Source: Promethearchaeia archaeon (lineage in GTDB: Archaea; Asgardarchaeota; Lokiarchaeia; Sigyniarchaeales; SOKP01). Taken from it: 64,000 nucleotides of DNA. The translations under genes were made by a program, and so were the position numbers. The stretch is from contig JAHQWJ010000136.1 in the NCBI GenBank assembly GCA_029856125.1, forward strand, positions 1 through 64,000. The letters are read 5' to 3'. The notes under the pieces are model-generated. The model was not told the DNA's origin. It saw only the letters and a list, made by a program, of their open reading frames with translations, and made no database searches. This document shows positions 52,211 to 61,517 of the stretch, piece by piece (the first letter of the stretch is position 1; every line of letters begins with the position of its first letter).

Positions 52211-54490
52211 TTATTGATACAAGTTGGAATCGCTATCTTTTACTTTTTGGTCCTGAGCGAGTTGTTTTGCTAAATTTTCGTACTTATCAATAGTTTCTTT
52301 TTGTAGTGTTGATCCTACTTTTGTAAGCGCTTCCTCAAAATGATGTAATTCAACAAAGTCAAAATCTTCCATCTTTTCTCTTATTGCTTGCATGCCTGCT
52401 TCTCTGCACAAATTTTCTAGATCTGCTCCACTGTAGTCTTCTGTCATTAATGCTATGTTTTTCAAAGAAATACCTTCTTTAAGTGGCATATTTTTTGTAT
52501 GAACTTCTAAAATCTTAATTCTTCCTTCATAATCTGGAGCAACTACATATAGTAGTTTATCGATTCTTCCGGGTCGTAGTAGCGCAGGATCAACCAAATC
52601 AGGACGGTTAGTACTAGCTATAATGACGATCCCGCTATTACTCTCGATCCCATCCATTTCAGTTAATAATTGGGTTATTACGGTGTCATAAACAGCTGAT
52701 CCTTTCCATCCTCCTCGGCTGGTGGTAAGTGCTTCAATTTCATCAAAATATATAATGGAAGGGGCTAGTTCTCTGGCTTTTGCGAATATGCTCCTTATAT
52801 TTTTTTCAGATTCACCAACCCATTTTGACATTAGTTCTGGACCTTTAACAGTTATAACATTCGATTGCGTTTCGCTCGCTACAGCTTCTGCTAATAGTGT
52901 TTTTCCACAACCAGGAGGACCAAAAAGAAGAATACCCCCAACAGAACGAATTCCCGCCTTCTTGAACAGCTTTGGATGTTTTAACGGCCATTCAACAGCT
53001 TCCTTTAACTCTTGTTTTATTTCATCCAATCCACCAACATCATCCCATGAAACCTCGGGAATTTCTGTAAGATACTCTCTTAAGGCAGATGGTTTTATTT
53101 CTTTTAATGCTTTTAGAAAATTGTCATCTTTAACAAATAATTTTTGAATAGTCTCATTCGGTACCGGTTCGTCAATATTAATTTCAGGTAAAATATCTCT
53201 AATAGCATCCATAGCGGCTTCTCGAACGAAAGCCATAATATCTGCTCCAACAAAACCGTGAGTAATTTCAGAATAGTAATCAATATCCACATCAGCTTCC
53301 ATTGGCATTCCCCGCGTGTGAATTTTAAAAATTTCATTCCTCCCTTTTTTATCCGGAATTCTAAATCTTATTTCAGTATCAAACCGTCCTGGCCTTCGTA
53401 AGGCAGGATCAATCGCATCAATTCGATTTGTAGCACCGATAACTATTACACCTTCTCTACCCTTCATCCCGTCAAGCAGAGTAAGTAGCTGAGATACAAC
53501 CCGTCTTTCAACTTCTCCTGTAACTTCACTTCTTTTAGGGGCGATCGCATCGAGCTCATCTATAAATATTATTGCAGGTGCGTTACTTTCAGCTCGATCA
53601 AAAAAACCTTTTAAATTCCTCTCGCTATCTCCGTAGAATTTACTCATAATTTCAGGTCCATTTATTATGAAAAAATAAGCGTCCGCCTCTTGAGAAACAG
53701 CTTTAGCCATTAAAGTTTTTCCCGTACCAGGAGGACCATAAAAGAGAACTCCTTTTGGAGGTTCAATATTCAATCTCTGAAATAATTCAGGATGTCTGAT
53801 AGGTAATTCCACCACTTCTCTGATCCTTTGAATTTGGTCAGTTAAACCTCCAACATCGTCATATGTAATAATTTCACCCGAAATATTAAGTAATGCTATC
53901 TTTTTATTTATTTTTATCCTTGTGTCTCGTGTAAATCTAACAACCTCATTATTAGGTTTGGTATTTAAGACAATTAATCTTAATGGTCCTAAGGTTGGTC
54001 TTTTTGTACTCCCTCCCATATTAAACATTTTCATAAATCCATTCATAGGGTTATTGTTTTGATCAGTTCTAATTATAGCTCCAGGAACATCAATAATATC
54101 TCCAGCCACAAGAGGTTTATCAATCAATTTCCCTTTTATTAAGTCAGCTTGTTTTTTAATATCGTAAATTGCCTTAGTTGGGGCAAGTTCTATTTCTCTA
54201 GCTGGTGAAGCAAGTGTGGGTTGTATTGTTATGAATTCTCCAATAGTAGATCCTAAATTTTTTCTTTGAATTCCATCTATTCTAATAATTCCTTCTCCTT
54301 TGTCAGCAAAACTCGCTACAACAATACCCGCAGTTTTCTTCTTGCCAATTAATTCTACAATATCACCAGTAGATAATCCCAGATTATCCAATACAGTCTG
54401 ATCTATATAGCATAAACTTCTTCCACTACGGCTTGGTTCTAATCTTTCTACTCTTAATTTTGCTGTTCTTTTTACGCTTTCTTTACTCAT
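52211..54490 (-). CDS. cdc48: CDC48/p97-type AAA ATPase (VAT)
   Basis: This 759-residue protein starts at ATG 54490. The N domain (double-psi barrel, about 10-95, with SGRSLCYIDQTVLDNLGL) is followed by D1 with GPPGTGKT, IIFIDELDAIAPKR and RRPGRFDTEI, and D2 with GPPGCGKT, IIYFDEIEALTTSR and LRPGRIDKLL. Both sensor and arginine-finger regions look intact, so both rings should hydrolyse ATP. It unfolds proteins for degradation. The last residues, NLYQ, fit the HbYX motif that docks on the 20S proteasome, so direct handover to the proteasome is likely. It is a single gene. Confidence 0.96.
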   Translation of the reverse strand: MSKESVKRTAKLRVERLEPSRSGRSLCYIDQTVLDNLGLSTGDIVELIGKKKTAGIVVASFADKGEGIIRIDGIQRKNLGSTIGEFITIQPTLASPAREIELAPTKAIYDIKKQADLIKGKLIDKPLVAGDIIDVPGAIIRTDQNNNPMNGFMKMFNMGGSTKRPTLGPLRLIVLNTKPNNEVVRFTRDTRIKINKKIALLNISGEIITYDDVGGLTDQIQRIREVVELPIRHPELFQRLNIEPPKGVLFYGPPGTGKTLMAKAVSQEADAYFFIINGPEIMSKFYGDSERNLKGFFDRAESNAPAIIFIDELDAIAPKRSEVTGEVERRVVSQLLTLLDGMKGREGVIVIGATNRIDAIDPALRRPGRFDTEIRFRIPDKKGRNEIFKIHTRGMPMEADVDIDYYSEITHGFVGADIMAFVREAAMDAIRDILPEINIDEPVPNETIQKLFVKDDNFLKALKEIKPSALREYLTEIPEVSWDDVGGLDEIKQELKEAVEWPLKHPKLFKKAGIRSVGGILLFGPPGCGKTLLAEAVASETQSNVITVKGPELMSKWVGESEKNIRSIFAKARELAPSIIYFDEIEALTTSRGGWKGSAVYDTVITQLLTEMDGIESNSGIVIIASTNRPDLVDPALLRPGRIDKLLYVVAPDYEGRIKILEVHTKNMPLKEGISLKNIALMTEDYSGADLENLCREAGMQAIREKMEDFDFVELHHFEEALTKVGSTLQKETIDKYENLAKQLAQDQKVKDSDSNLYQ

Positions 54491-54671
54491 TTTTTTCAAA
54501 TTCTTTTTCTTTTCTACTCTAAAAGAAATAATGATACTTTATTTTCTTTTGCTTTATTTATTATAATGAGTCAGATTATCTCATTTTATGGATTCTAAGA
54601 GTTGTAGCTCATTAAATATTGTTTAAAAACCATATTTGAAGGTTTCAATGCTTTTACGGAAATTAAAAACT

Positions 54672-55457
54672 TTAGCCTTTTAGCTTCTTGTCTAAAAATA
54701 ATTTAAAATCTACTAATATTTTTTTAATATCAAACTCTTCATCTGATCTACTTTTTATAAATGCTTTCCTATATTCCAAAATTGCTTTTTTTGAAACATG
54801 ATATTTTGGATTTTTTAATAGTTCGCCAACAAATTTACGCGTAATTAAATCTAACTCTTCCCGAATTGAAGTGGAATGTTTATATTGTAATGGTTCTTTA
54901 ATTTCTTTTCGCTCTTGAAGATTTAAAGCTATTTTGTTGCTTAATATCTTTATAAATTGAATTTCATCCTTAGTTTGGGTAATATCGAAAGTTTCGAATG
55001 GTGTATCCCATTTATATTTATCAAAGTTGTCGAATTTATTGTAAATATTTTTAATAACTTTGTTAGGTATAGATTTTCCTCTTTCTTTATTCCTTTTAAT
55101 ACAAAGTTTAAGTGGTGTTGAGATATGTATAATATAGAATTTAATGTTTAAACTATCGGCAATTAATTTTAAATCGTGACGCATGCTTGAATAGTAATTT
55201 AAGTCGTCATTGATAACAATATATCCCTTTTTAAGGTGCATTCTTACTGACTGTATGTTTTTTTCTCGTATTTGGGGCTCATTTTTAAAATCAAAACTGG
55301 TTGGAAAAGCCTCGTCTCTTATTATGTCGGGATCGATAATTTCTACTTTATTTTGAAAATCTGACTCCAATTTTTCCTTTAGTTTAAATGCAAAAGTAGT
55401 TTTTCCCGATGCTGGTAATCCTACTAGAATAATTAGAAAGTTTGATTTACTGTTCAA
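54672..55457 (-). CDS. pstK: O-phosphoseryl-tRNA(Sec) kinase-like P-loop kinase (PSTK)
   Basis: This 261-residue protein starts at TTG 55457, overlapping the upstream GIY-YIG gene by 11 bases. It has Walker A VGLPASGKTTF, a DxD-like IIDPDIIRDEAFP, DDLNYYSSMRHDL, the CIKRNKERGKSIP segment and KYKWDTPFETFDI, each with a counterpart in archaeal PSTK. The C-terminal helical domain (about 185-261) would bind the tRNA. PSTK phosphorylates Ser-tRNA(Sec), the step before SepSecS makes selenocysteine. Kti12-like kinases are relatives, but the NYYxSMR and RNxERG segments favour PSTK. SepSecS, SelB and tRNA(Sec) are not in the window. Confidence 0.78.
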   Translation of the reverse strand: MNSKSNFLIILVGLPASGKTTFAFKLKEKLESDFQNKVEIIDPDIIRDEAFPTSFDFKNEPQIREKNIQSVRMHLKKGYIVINDDLNYYSSMRHDLKLIADSLNIKFYIIHISTPLKLCIKRNKERGKSIPNKVIKNIYNKFDNFDKYKWDTPFETFDITQTKDEIQFIKILSNKIALNLQERKEIKEPLQYKHSTSIREELDLITRKFVGELLKNPKYHVSKKAILEYRKAFIKSRSDEEFDIKKILVDFKLFLDKKLKG

Positions 55458-55731
55458 CTAGATCATCTTCATTAAAAGTTCTTATAAGCTGAAATTTTTG
55501 TTTTCTCGTAAAAGTTTTGATTTCTAATTCTCTTTTCATAGCCATTCCTCTTTCTCCAAAAGTTTCAAAATACTTAAGTCTTATACTCTTTTTACCTCGA
55601 CAAAATTTAGCGCCGGTCCCCTTTTTGTGTTCTTCTAATCTTCTTTGCAGATTATTAGTATACCCCGTGTAGAATCTCTTTTTATTATTCTTCGCAATCG
55701 TTTCTAAAATATACACATAATAAAGGGACAT
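55447..55731 (-). CDS. GIY-YIG domain protein (UPF0213-like)
   Basis: This 94-residue protein starts at ATG 55731 (an upstream TTG is in frame). It has YYVYILETIAKNNKKRFYTG, the GIY-YIG core, then TNNLQRRLEEHKKGTGAKFC and MAMKRELEIKTFTRKQK, as in the small bacterial YhbQ/UPF0213 group. Catalytic Tyr, Arg and Glu are in place. These proteins are single-domain nuclease-fold proteins of unsettled function, possibly DNA repair. It overlaps the PSTK gene start by 11 bases, so the two are translationally coupled. Confidence 0.82.
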   Translation of the reverse strand: MSLYYVYILETIAKNNKKRFYTGYTNNLQRRLEEHKKGTGAKFCRGKKSIRLKYFETFGERGMAMKRELEIKTFTRKQKFQLIRTFNEDDLVEQ

Positions 55732-55952
55732 AGCAGAATCACTATTTGTAAGATAATTTTTCAACTATTTATTTTTTTTGGCAAAACTATCGCATTTTTT
55801 CCATATTAAAAGAAAATCTAAATATCCACATTGCATATTTTGTTATTACCAAATTAATCTACTAAAAATTAAATTTATTAATAAGAACTTTTATAATTTT
55901 TAATGGAAGTGTTAAGTTTTTTAGGTGAGTTACTTTTCCTCTAGGTATTTGT

Positions 55953-56570
55953 TTGATTAAGTGGGATGTTGTTCTTGGTGGAAATATATACATGAAGTTT
56001 CCGGAACATTTAGAGATTCTGGATAATGTAGTGCAACAAATCCAAATTTCACACAATTTTATTGAATCCTACATTACTATTGAAGAAAAAAATTGGAACT
56101 CAATTTCCTACTATAACGAAAATAGGGAAATAATCATCGTATTAGTATTAGATAAGTACGATGACGGTTCAGATTACACTGTTATATTAGATGAATTTAA
56201 AAGAGAGCTCGAGTTAGAACTAAGCGAAACTGAGCTTAAAAACCACTTGGAAAGAATCTATAACTTATCTTTAAATGTGTTTAGAACTCGAGATGAAGTA
56301 ATAGGGAAATTAAGCAATCAAGTCGCTCAACTAAAAACTATGGAATACGACTTGAAAAAACGGTTTGAGAAGATCGCTAGAGCAGACCATCTTAAAGTAA
56401 AAAGCAAAATCCAATTCTTGTTAGCTGTAAATAACGAAATGAAGCATAAAGACCTATATAAAGTGATTGACACTAGCAAAAATTGGTTAGATAAGGTCTT
56501 AGAAACTCTTAAAAAGAACAAGATAATTGGATATAATGAAACAAAGGATACATATTACCTTATTATTTGA
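55953..56570 (+). CDS. Longin-like/winged-helix protein of unknown function
   Basis: This protein of up to 205 residues has two possible starts: TTG 55953, and ATG 55992 with GGTGG about 12 bases before it. The first third alternates strands and helices (SITIEE-like, IIIVLVLDKYDDGSDYTVIL) in a longin-like way. The middle is a coiled coil (DEVIGKLSNQVAQLKTMEYD). The end (KSKIQFLLAVNNEMKHKDLY then TLKKNKIIGY) looks like a winged helix. This combination suggests a regulator or adaptor. I do not recognise a named family. Confidence 0.55.
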   Translation: MIKWDVVLGGNIYMKFPEHLEILDNVVQQIQISHNFIESYITIEEKNWNSISYYNENREIIIVLVLDKYDDGSDYTVILDEFKRELELELSETELKNHLERIYNLSLNVFRTRDEVIGKLSNQVAQLKTMEYDLKKRFEKIARADHLKVKSKIQFLLAVNNEMKHKDLYKVIDTSKNWLDKVLETLKKNKIIGYNETKDTYYLII

Positions 56571-56674
56571 ATATCTTGAATGGCAGTTTTATAAAGAATT
56601 ACATTATTAAAATTGTTATTATTTTTAGTATTATTAATTTATAATTATAATTTTTAATAGTAGCTGAATTGATA

Positions 56675-57808
56675 ATGAACATTTCAGAAGAAGAACAGCA
56701 AGAAGTTCTAAAAGTAATGAAATCTCAGATGCTAACACTATTACATGGTGAGTTTGTCAGGAAATTCGAAGAGGAATTCGCTCGTTATATTGGTGTAAAG
56801 CATGCTATAGCAGTCAATACTGGTACAGCAGCACTTCACATGTCTATTGCAGCGTTAAATATTGGTCCAGGAGATGAGGTTATTGTCCCTCCTTTTACAT
56901 TTATCGCGAGTGCAAGTTCAATACTACACAATAATGCCATACCTATTTTTGCAGATATTGACGATAAATCTTATACCTTAGATCCCAATTCTGTAAGGAA
57001 TAAAATTACTGAGAAAACCAAAGCAATTATACCAGTTCATTTAGCCGGAATTAGTGCTGATATGAGCGAACTTATGGATATTGCAGGCGATAGTGGAATA
57101 CATGTAATTGAGGATGCCGCACAATCTATTGGAACGCGATGTAATAATAAAAAAGTTGGTTCTATAGGGCATCTCGGTTGTTTTAGCTTCTACCCCTCTA
57201 AGAATATAACTACGGGAGAAGGTGGGATGGTCACTACTAATGATGACGAATTAGCTGAACAATGTCGATTACTCAGACATCACGGCGAACCAGAATGGTA
57301 TGTGTACAATAGATTAGGATATAACTATAGGATGACGGAAATTCAAGCCGCGATTGGGAGAGTCCAACTAAAGAAAATAGAATCTTTTATCAGTGTTAGG
57401 AACAAGAATGCCAAATATCTCTCAAAAGCAACTTCCAATTTGAAAGGTATTACTCCTCCTTTTGTTCCTGAATATTGTGAACCCGCGTTTAATTATTGGA
57501 TTGGAAGGTTAGATCCTGATGTCTTAGGAATTACAAAAACTCAATTCCTAGAAAGAGTTCCAAGGAGTAAAGTTCTATATCCAAAACCTCTTTATAAAAC
57601 AAAGTTATTCCAAAAAAAAAAAGCGTACTCAAAAGGATGTCCTTGGTCGTGCCCTTTCTATGATAAAGAAATAAATTATAATGATATTTATTTACCAATA
57701 GTAGAGAAAGCAACTCAAGAAATATTTGCTTTAGATATCCATCCAGAAATATCTAAGGAATCCCTTGATGAAAACATCAAAATTATGAAAAAAATTTCAG
57801 AAAATTAA
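56675..57808 (+). CDS. DegT/DnrJ/EryC1 family sugar aminotransferase
   Basis: This 377-residue PLP enzyme starts at ATG 56675. It has VNTGTAALHMSIAALNIGPG, DEVIVPPFTFIASASSI, VIEDAAQSIGTR and FSFYPSKNITTGEGGMV, where the Lys near residue 175 holds PLP, and LGYNYRMTEIQAAIGRVQL. Such enzymes add an amino group to a keto sugar bound to a nucleotide, for surface polysaccharide or glycoprotein glycans. The epimerase at 2.5-3.4 kb could act in the same kind of pathway but is far away. It is a single gene. Confidence 0.93.
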   Translation: MNISEEEQQEVLKVMKSQMLTLLHGEFVRKFEEEFARYIGVKHAIAVNTGTAALHMSIAALNIGPGDEVIVPPFTFIASASSILHNNAIPIFADIDDKSYTLDPNSVRNKITEKTKAIIPVHLAGISADMSELMDIAGDSGIHVIEDAAQSIGTRCNNKKVGSIGHLGCFSFYPSKNITTGEGGMVTTNDDELAEQCRLLRHHGEPEWYVYNRLGYNYRMTEIQAAIGRVQLKKIESFISVRNKNAKYLSKATSNLKGITPPFVPEYCEPAFNYWIGRLDPDVLGITKTQFLERVPRSKVLYPKPLYKTKLFQKKKAYSKGCPWSCPFYDKEINYNDIYLPIVEKATQEIFALDIHPEISKESLDENIKIMKKISEN

Positions 57809-57887
57809 CAATAAAATTCTTTTTTTTTATGAAGATATTACAGGGATATTATTACAGATGATAAATAATATTTCGATATTATAGATT

Positions 57888-58241
57888 ATGTCATTGTTTT
57901 TAAAGAGGAATAAATTTCTCCAAATATTCCACAATATCAGCAATAGTAAGATTAGACACAGAGGACCATTAATTTTAAGATTGTACGGACTGTTAAATGA
58001 GTTAGACTTCTCAAACGAAAATCGGTTCATTCTTTGTAACTTTATCGACCAAAATAGTGAGCTTTTCAGTTTAAGTAGAGATATTTACGAGATTAATAAT
58101 GATGTATCTTTAAAACAATTGTTTCTATTCGCTTATAGTAAAGCTAGGATCAACAACCTTATACCAAATCTTTATTCTGAATATATTAATTCCATAAATG
58201 CTATATCTCAAAAAATAGATACTCAATCAGATCTATCTTAA
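57888..58241 (+). CDS. Small helical protein next to a GTPase gene
   Basis: This 117-residue protein begins with a basic stretch (LFLKRNKFLQIFHNI) and continues as mostly helical sequence ending DTQSDLS. There is no Cys, no membrane segment and no recognised motif. It lies 126 bases before a Ras-like GTPase gene on the same strand. The ATG start and sense-codon pattern favour a real gene, though it is short. Confidence 0.5.
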   Translation: MSLFLKRNKFLQIFHNISNSKIRHRGPLILRLYGLLNELDFSNENRFILCNFIDQNSELFSLSRDIYEINNDVSLKQLFLFAYSKARINNLIPNLYSEYINSINAISQKIDTQSDLS

Positions 58242-58367
58242 ATCTCATTTATAGATTTAAAAATATCAATTAAATATAATTATAGGTCCTAAAATTAAGA
58301 CACAATTATTAAAAATGATAATTATTATTATGAATGTAATACAAGTTAATTGTTAAACTGAACAATC

Positions 58368-58892
58368 ATGAGTATCGAAGCGAATTATATTGTGAAGATA
58401 TGTTTACTCGGAGAAGCTAATGTTGGTAAAACTTCATTAGTGTATAGATTTATCGAAAATAAATTTAGAGGAAATTACAAATCTACCCTTGGGGTAAACC
58501 TTTTAAAGAAAGATATGAAAATTGAAGGATATGGGGATGTCTCTGCACAAATCTGGGATTTGGGAGGTCAAGAAAGTTTCAAAAGTCTTCGCAAGTTGTA
58601 TTTAGAAGGTGCTAATGGGGCATTAATTATATACGACTGCAATAAAAGAAGTTCTTTTGAAAAACTTTACGACTGGATTCAAGATTTCAAGGATGCTAGG
58701 GGAGACGAACCTCTGCTTTTAATTGGAAATAAAAATGATTTAACTGATAATATTAAAATAGAAGAAAGTGAAGCTTTGGAACTAGCGAAAAGCTTTAACA
58801 TGGAATTTATATCCACATCTGCAAAAACAGGTGCTAATGTCGAAGAAGCCTTTTTAAAGGTTTTAAAGACAATTCTTGATAAGAGTTTATAG
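58368..58892 (+). CDS. Ras/Rab-like small GTPase 3
   Basis: This 174-residue GTPase has G1 GEANVGKTS, switch I YKSTLGVNL, G3 WDLGGQESF, G4 GNKNDL and G5 STSAKTGAN. WDLGGQE has Gly where Rab proteins have Ala, as in Arf, Gtr and many Asgard GTPases. No C-terminal Cys or membrane anchor is present. It is encoded alone after the 117-residue helical protein and before the TBP pair. By family it is a nucleotide switch; the process it controls is unknown. Confidence 0.92.
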   Translation: MSIEANYIVKICLLGEANVGKTSLVYRFIENKFRGNYKSTLGVNLLKKDMKIEGYGDVSAQIWDLGGQESFKSLRKLYLEGANGALIIYDCNKRSSFEKLYDWIQDFKDARGDEPLLLIGNKNDLTDNIKIEESEALELAKSFNMEFISTSAKTGANVEEAFLKVLKTILDKSL

Positions 58893-59073
58893 CATACGCC
58901 TTTTAGTTTATGTATCAATAAATTTCGTCATTATTTTTAATAAAAAATCGCTAAATTCTATAGCTATTTATAAATGCCTTTATAAATAAAAAATCATTTA
59001 TAAAGAAATACCCTTTTTTAAGAATTTAATTTTCTTAATTAGTCAATATCATATTTATTAAGTTTGATGTAAG

Positions 59074-59745
59074 ATGGCAAAAAAAGTTAAACGAGTTGAG
59101 GAAGAAGTCGAGGAAGAAAAAACCCATGACGAGGCAAGCGAAATCGAAAAAAGGGAAGGTTTAGATTATAAAATTGAGAATGTAGTTGCAACTGTCGTCG
59201 TTGAAATCACAGAAAAGATCGATTTAAATATAATTGCCCGCAAACACGCAGATGTTGAATATAACCCCGAAAGATTTCCTGGTTTAGTTATGAGAATTGA
59301 GAAACCGAAGGCAACTATCTTAATTTTTTCGACTGGCAAAATGGTGGTTACGGGTTTAAGAAAAGCAACTGAAGCCGGACGAGTAGTAGAGAAAGTAGTA
59401 AAAAATATTCGAAAAGCAGGGATAATAGTATCTAATCCCGAAATTACGATTCAAAATATTGTAGCTAGTGGAGATTTACACACTAATATAGATTTAAATA
59501 TGGCAGCTATCGTTATGGAATACGCTATGTATGAGCCAGAAGTATTTCCCGGTTTGATCTATAGAATGCAAGAACCTAAAACGGTTTTCTTAATTTTCAG
59601 CACGGGTAGGATAGTTTGTACAGGAGCAAAGAAGAAAGAAATAGTTAAAGAAGCAGTGAAGAAATTAAATAAGGAAGTACGCGATTTAGGCGTAGCGAAA
59701 AAGGACTTAGGAAATCCCGATTACCAAGATATTACTTTTATTTAA
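59074..59745 (+). CDS. tbp: TATA-box-binding protein, copy 1
   Basis: This 223-residue protein has an acidic, Lys/Glu-rich N-terminal tail (1-32) and the two pseudo-symmetric TBP repeats: residues about 33-125 (IENVVATVVV, NPERFPGLVMRI, TILIFSTGKMVVTG) and about 126-215 (IQNIVASGDL, EPEVFPGLIYRM, VFLIFSTGRIVCTG). The DNA-facing Phe residues are in place (FPGL, FSTG). TBP binds the promoter TATA box and recruits TFB and RNA polymerase. A second TBP gene follows directly, and their second halves are the same protein sequence. The leader contains AAGTTTGATGTA, shared with copy 2. Confidence 0.96.
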   Translation: MAKKVKRVEEEVEEEKTHDEASEIEKREGLDYKIENVVATVVVEITEKIDLNIIARKHADVEYNPERFPGLVMRIEKPKATILIFSTGKMVVTGLRKATEAGRVVEKVVKNIRKAGIIVSNPEITIQNIVASGDLHTNIDLNMAAIVMEYAMYEPEVFPGLIYRMQEPKTVFLIFSTGRIVCTGAKKKEIVKEAVKKLNKEVRDLGVAKKDLGNPDYQDITFI

Positions 59746-59829
59746 CCACATATATAAAAAAAACCCATTCTAAAAAGAAATTAAATTTCATAATTAGCAT
59801 AAAATTTTATTTACTAAGTTTGATGTAGC

Positions 59830-60486
59830 ATGACAGAAGAAAAGGAAGAAGTAATCGAAGAAGAAGAAATCGAAGAAGATGAAATCAAAGCCGAGGAAGG
59901 TTTAGATTACAAAATTGAGAATGTAGTTGCGACTGTCGTCGTTGAAATCACAGAAAAAATCGATTTAAATATAATTGCCCGCAAACACACAGATGTTGAA
60001 TATAATCCCGAAAGATTTCCAGGATTAGTTATGAGAATTCTAAAACCAAAAGCAACTATCTTAATTTTCTCGACGGGAAAGATGGTAGTTACCGGTATGC
60101 GTAAAGCTTCAGAAGCTGATAGGGTTGTGGAGAAAGTGTTAAAGAATATTCGAAAAGCAGGGATAAAAGTATCCAATCCCGAGATTACGATTCAAAATAT
60201 TGTAGCTAGTGGAGATTTACACACTAATATTGATTTAAATATGGCAGCTATCGTTATGGAATACGCTATGTATGAGCCAGAAGTATTTCCCGGTTTGATC
60301 TATAGAATGCAAGAACCTAAAACGGTTTTCTTAATTTTCAGCACGGGTAGGATAGTTTGTACAGGAGCAAAGAAGAAAGAAATAGTTAAAGAAGCAGTTA
60401 AGAAATTGAATAAGGAAGTACGCGATTTAGGTGTAGCGAAAAAGGACTTAGGAAATCCCGACTACCAAGATATTACTTTTATTTAA
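59830..60486 (+). CDS. tbp: TATA-box-binding protein, copy 2
   Basis: This 218-residue tandem copy of the TBP gene upstream (84-base spacer) has its own acidic N-terminal tail that differs from copy 1. In the first TBP repeat I count seven amino-acid differences (including Glu to Leu in MRILKPKA and Gly to Asp in EADRVVEK). The second repeat and C-terminus are identical in protein, with about six silent DNA changes in 300 bases. The upstream AAGTTTGATGTA is shared. Both copies look functional. They may have different partners or conditions of use through the tails and first repeat. Confidence 0.96.
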   Translation: MTEEKEEVIEEEEIEEDEIKAEEGLDYKIENVVATVVVEITEKIDLNIIARKHTDVEYNPERFPGLVMRILKPKATILIFSTGKMVVTGMRKASEADRVVEKVLKNIRKAGIKVSNPEITIQNIVASGDLHTNIDLNMAAIVMEYAMYEPEVFPGLIYRMQEPKTVFLIFSTGRIVCTGAKKKEIVKEAVKKLNKEVRDLGVAKKDLGNPDYQDITFI

Positions 60487-60670
60487 TAACTTTTATTTTT
60501 TTTAAGGATACTCGCTTTTTTTAAAGTTGTAATGGATATAATTCTAATTCTATCAATATTTTAATCCAGATAAAGATTATAAATACTCTTATTACTTAAT
60601 TGCTAAGCCTATCTATTTTTTAAAACACCTAATTCGGATTGGAAATTATTGAAAGATAAGGGCCTGAAAA

Positions 60671-61150
60671 TTAGTCTTTTTGAAACACAATCATAAATTC
60701 ACAATGATCTTTACCTGATTGTAAGCTACAATCTACCTCTTGTGCAAAACAATGATTATTTGTCATTTTTTCAACGAGTCCAGCTAATAAGCCTGCTTCG
60801 AATGAACAAAAGCTTCCTTCTGTTCTTATACCTTTATTAATGAGATCCTTTATTGAAGAATGCCCTTTAAGTTTTAATTGCACAATTTCTTCGGTACTTT
60901 CTGTAATCTCGACATCGCCTAGGTTAAATTCAAAGATTTTTTCTTTTAAGGCATTAGGGATATTTTTTACATCATCAATTTGTTTAACTTTTAGAATTGT
61001 TCCTAATTCGTGGCCTAAATAGTAGAAAATAGCTTCTAACTGATGACCTAGAGCTAACAAAGCTCCTACTTTCATATCTCCAATCTCTTTTCCACCTTTC
61101 AAATGTTTCCTCATTTGGACTAAAATTTTTGAAAGCAATTGTCTATCCAT
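60671..61150 (-). CDS. V4R-domain protein
   Basis: This 159-residue protein has the V4R (4-vinyl reductase) pattern: GALLALGHQLEAIFYYLG near the start, and at the end RTEGSFCSFEAGLLAGLVEK followed by HCFAQEVDCSLQSGKDHCEF. The Cys/Glu set is typical of V4R small-molecule or metal-binding domains, relatives of Bet3/TRAPP-like proteins. It is the last of three close minus-strand genes with a thioredoxin-like and a GTPase gene (gaps 33 and 37 bases), so it probably works with them. Confidence 0.8.
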   Translation of the reverse strand: MDRQLLSKILVQMRKHLKGGKEIGDMKVGALLALGHQLEAIFYYLGHELGTILKVKQIDDVKNIPNALKEKIFEFNLGDVEITESTEEIVQLKLKGHSSIKDLINKGIRTEGSFCSFEAGLLAGLVEKMTNNHCFAQEVDCSLQSGKDHCEFMIVFQKD

Positions 61151-61183
61151 TTTTTTATTCTCACTCTCTTTCTTTAATTTGTA

Positions 61184-61480
61184 TTATTCAATTTTTACGG
61201 AGCTTATAAATCCATAGAGTATAGCGTCAATAATATCTTCCTCTTGGATATTTACAGATAACCTCCTATCTGCCACAATAATTGTTGGTAACGAAGTAAT
61301 CTTATATTCATTGGTTAATTGGTAATTTTTTCCTACATCAATTTTTTCTATATACAATTTTTTTCCAAACATAGAAATATTTATTCTCTTTAACATCTGC
61401 TCAATTGGGAGGCACGGGCCGCAATGGGAAGAAGAAAAAAATAAAATTTTCGGATAACCTTGCTGAAACTCTTCTAACAT
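61184..61480 (-). CDS. Thioredoxin-like protein
   Basis: This 98-residue protein has SSSHCGPCLPIEQML, the thioredoxin active site CGPC, a Pro loop ITSLPTIIV with the cis-Pro, and the usual alpha/beta order at near full thioredoxin length. It should reduce disulfides or carry electrons. It lies between the GTPase gene (61518) and the V4R gene (60671) with short gaps, which suggests redox control of that module. ATG start. Confidence 0.85.
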   Translation of the reverse strand: MLEEFQQGYPKILFFSSSHCGPCLPIEQMLKRINISMFGKKLYIEKIDVGKNYQLTNEYKITSLPTIIVADRRLSVNIQEEDIIDAILYGFISSVKIE

Positions 61481-61517
61481 ACATCACCTATATGTGCCTA
61501 AAAATCCTTTTTCTAAT

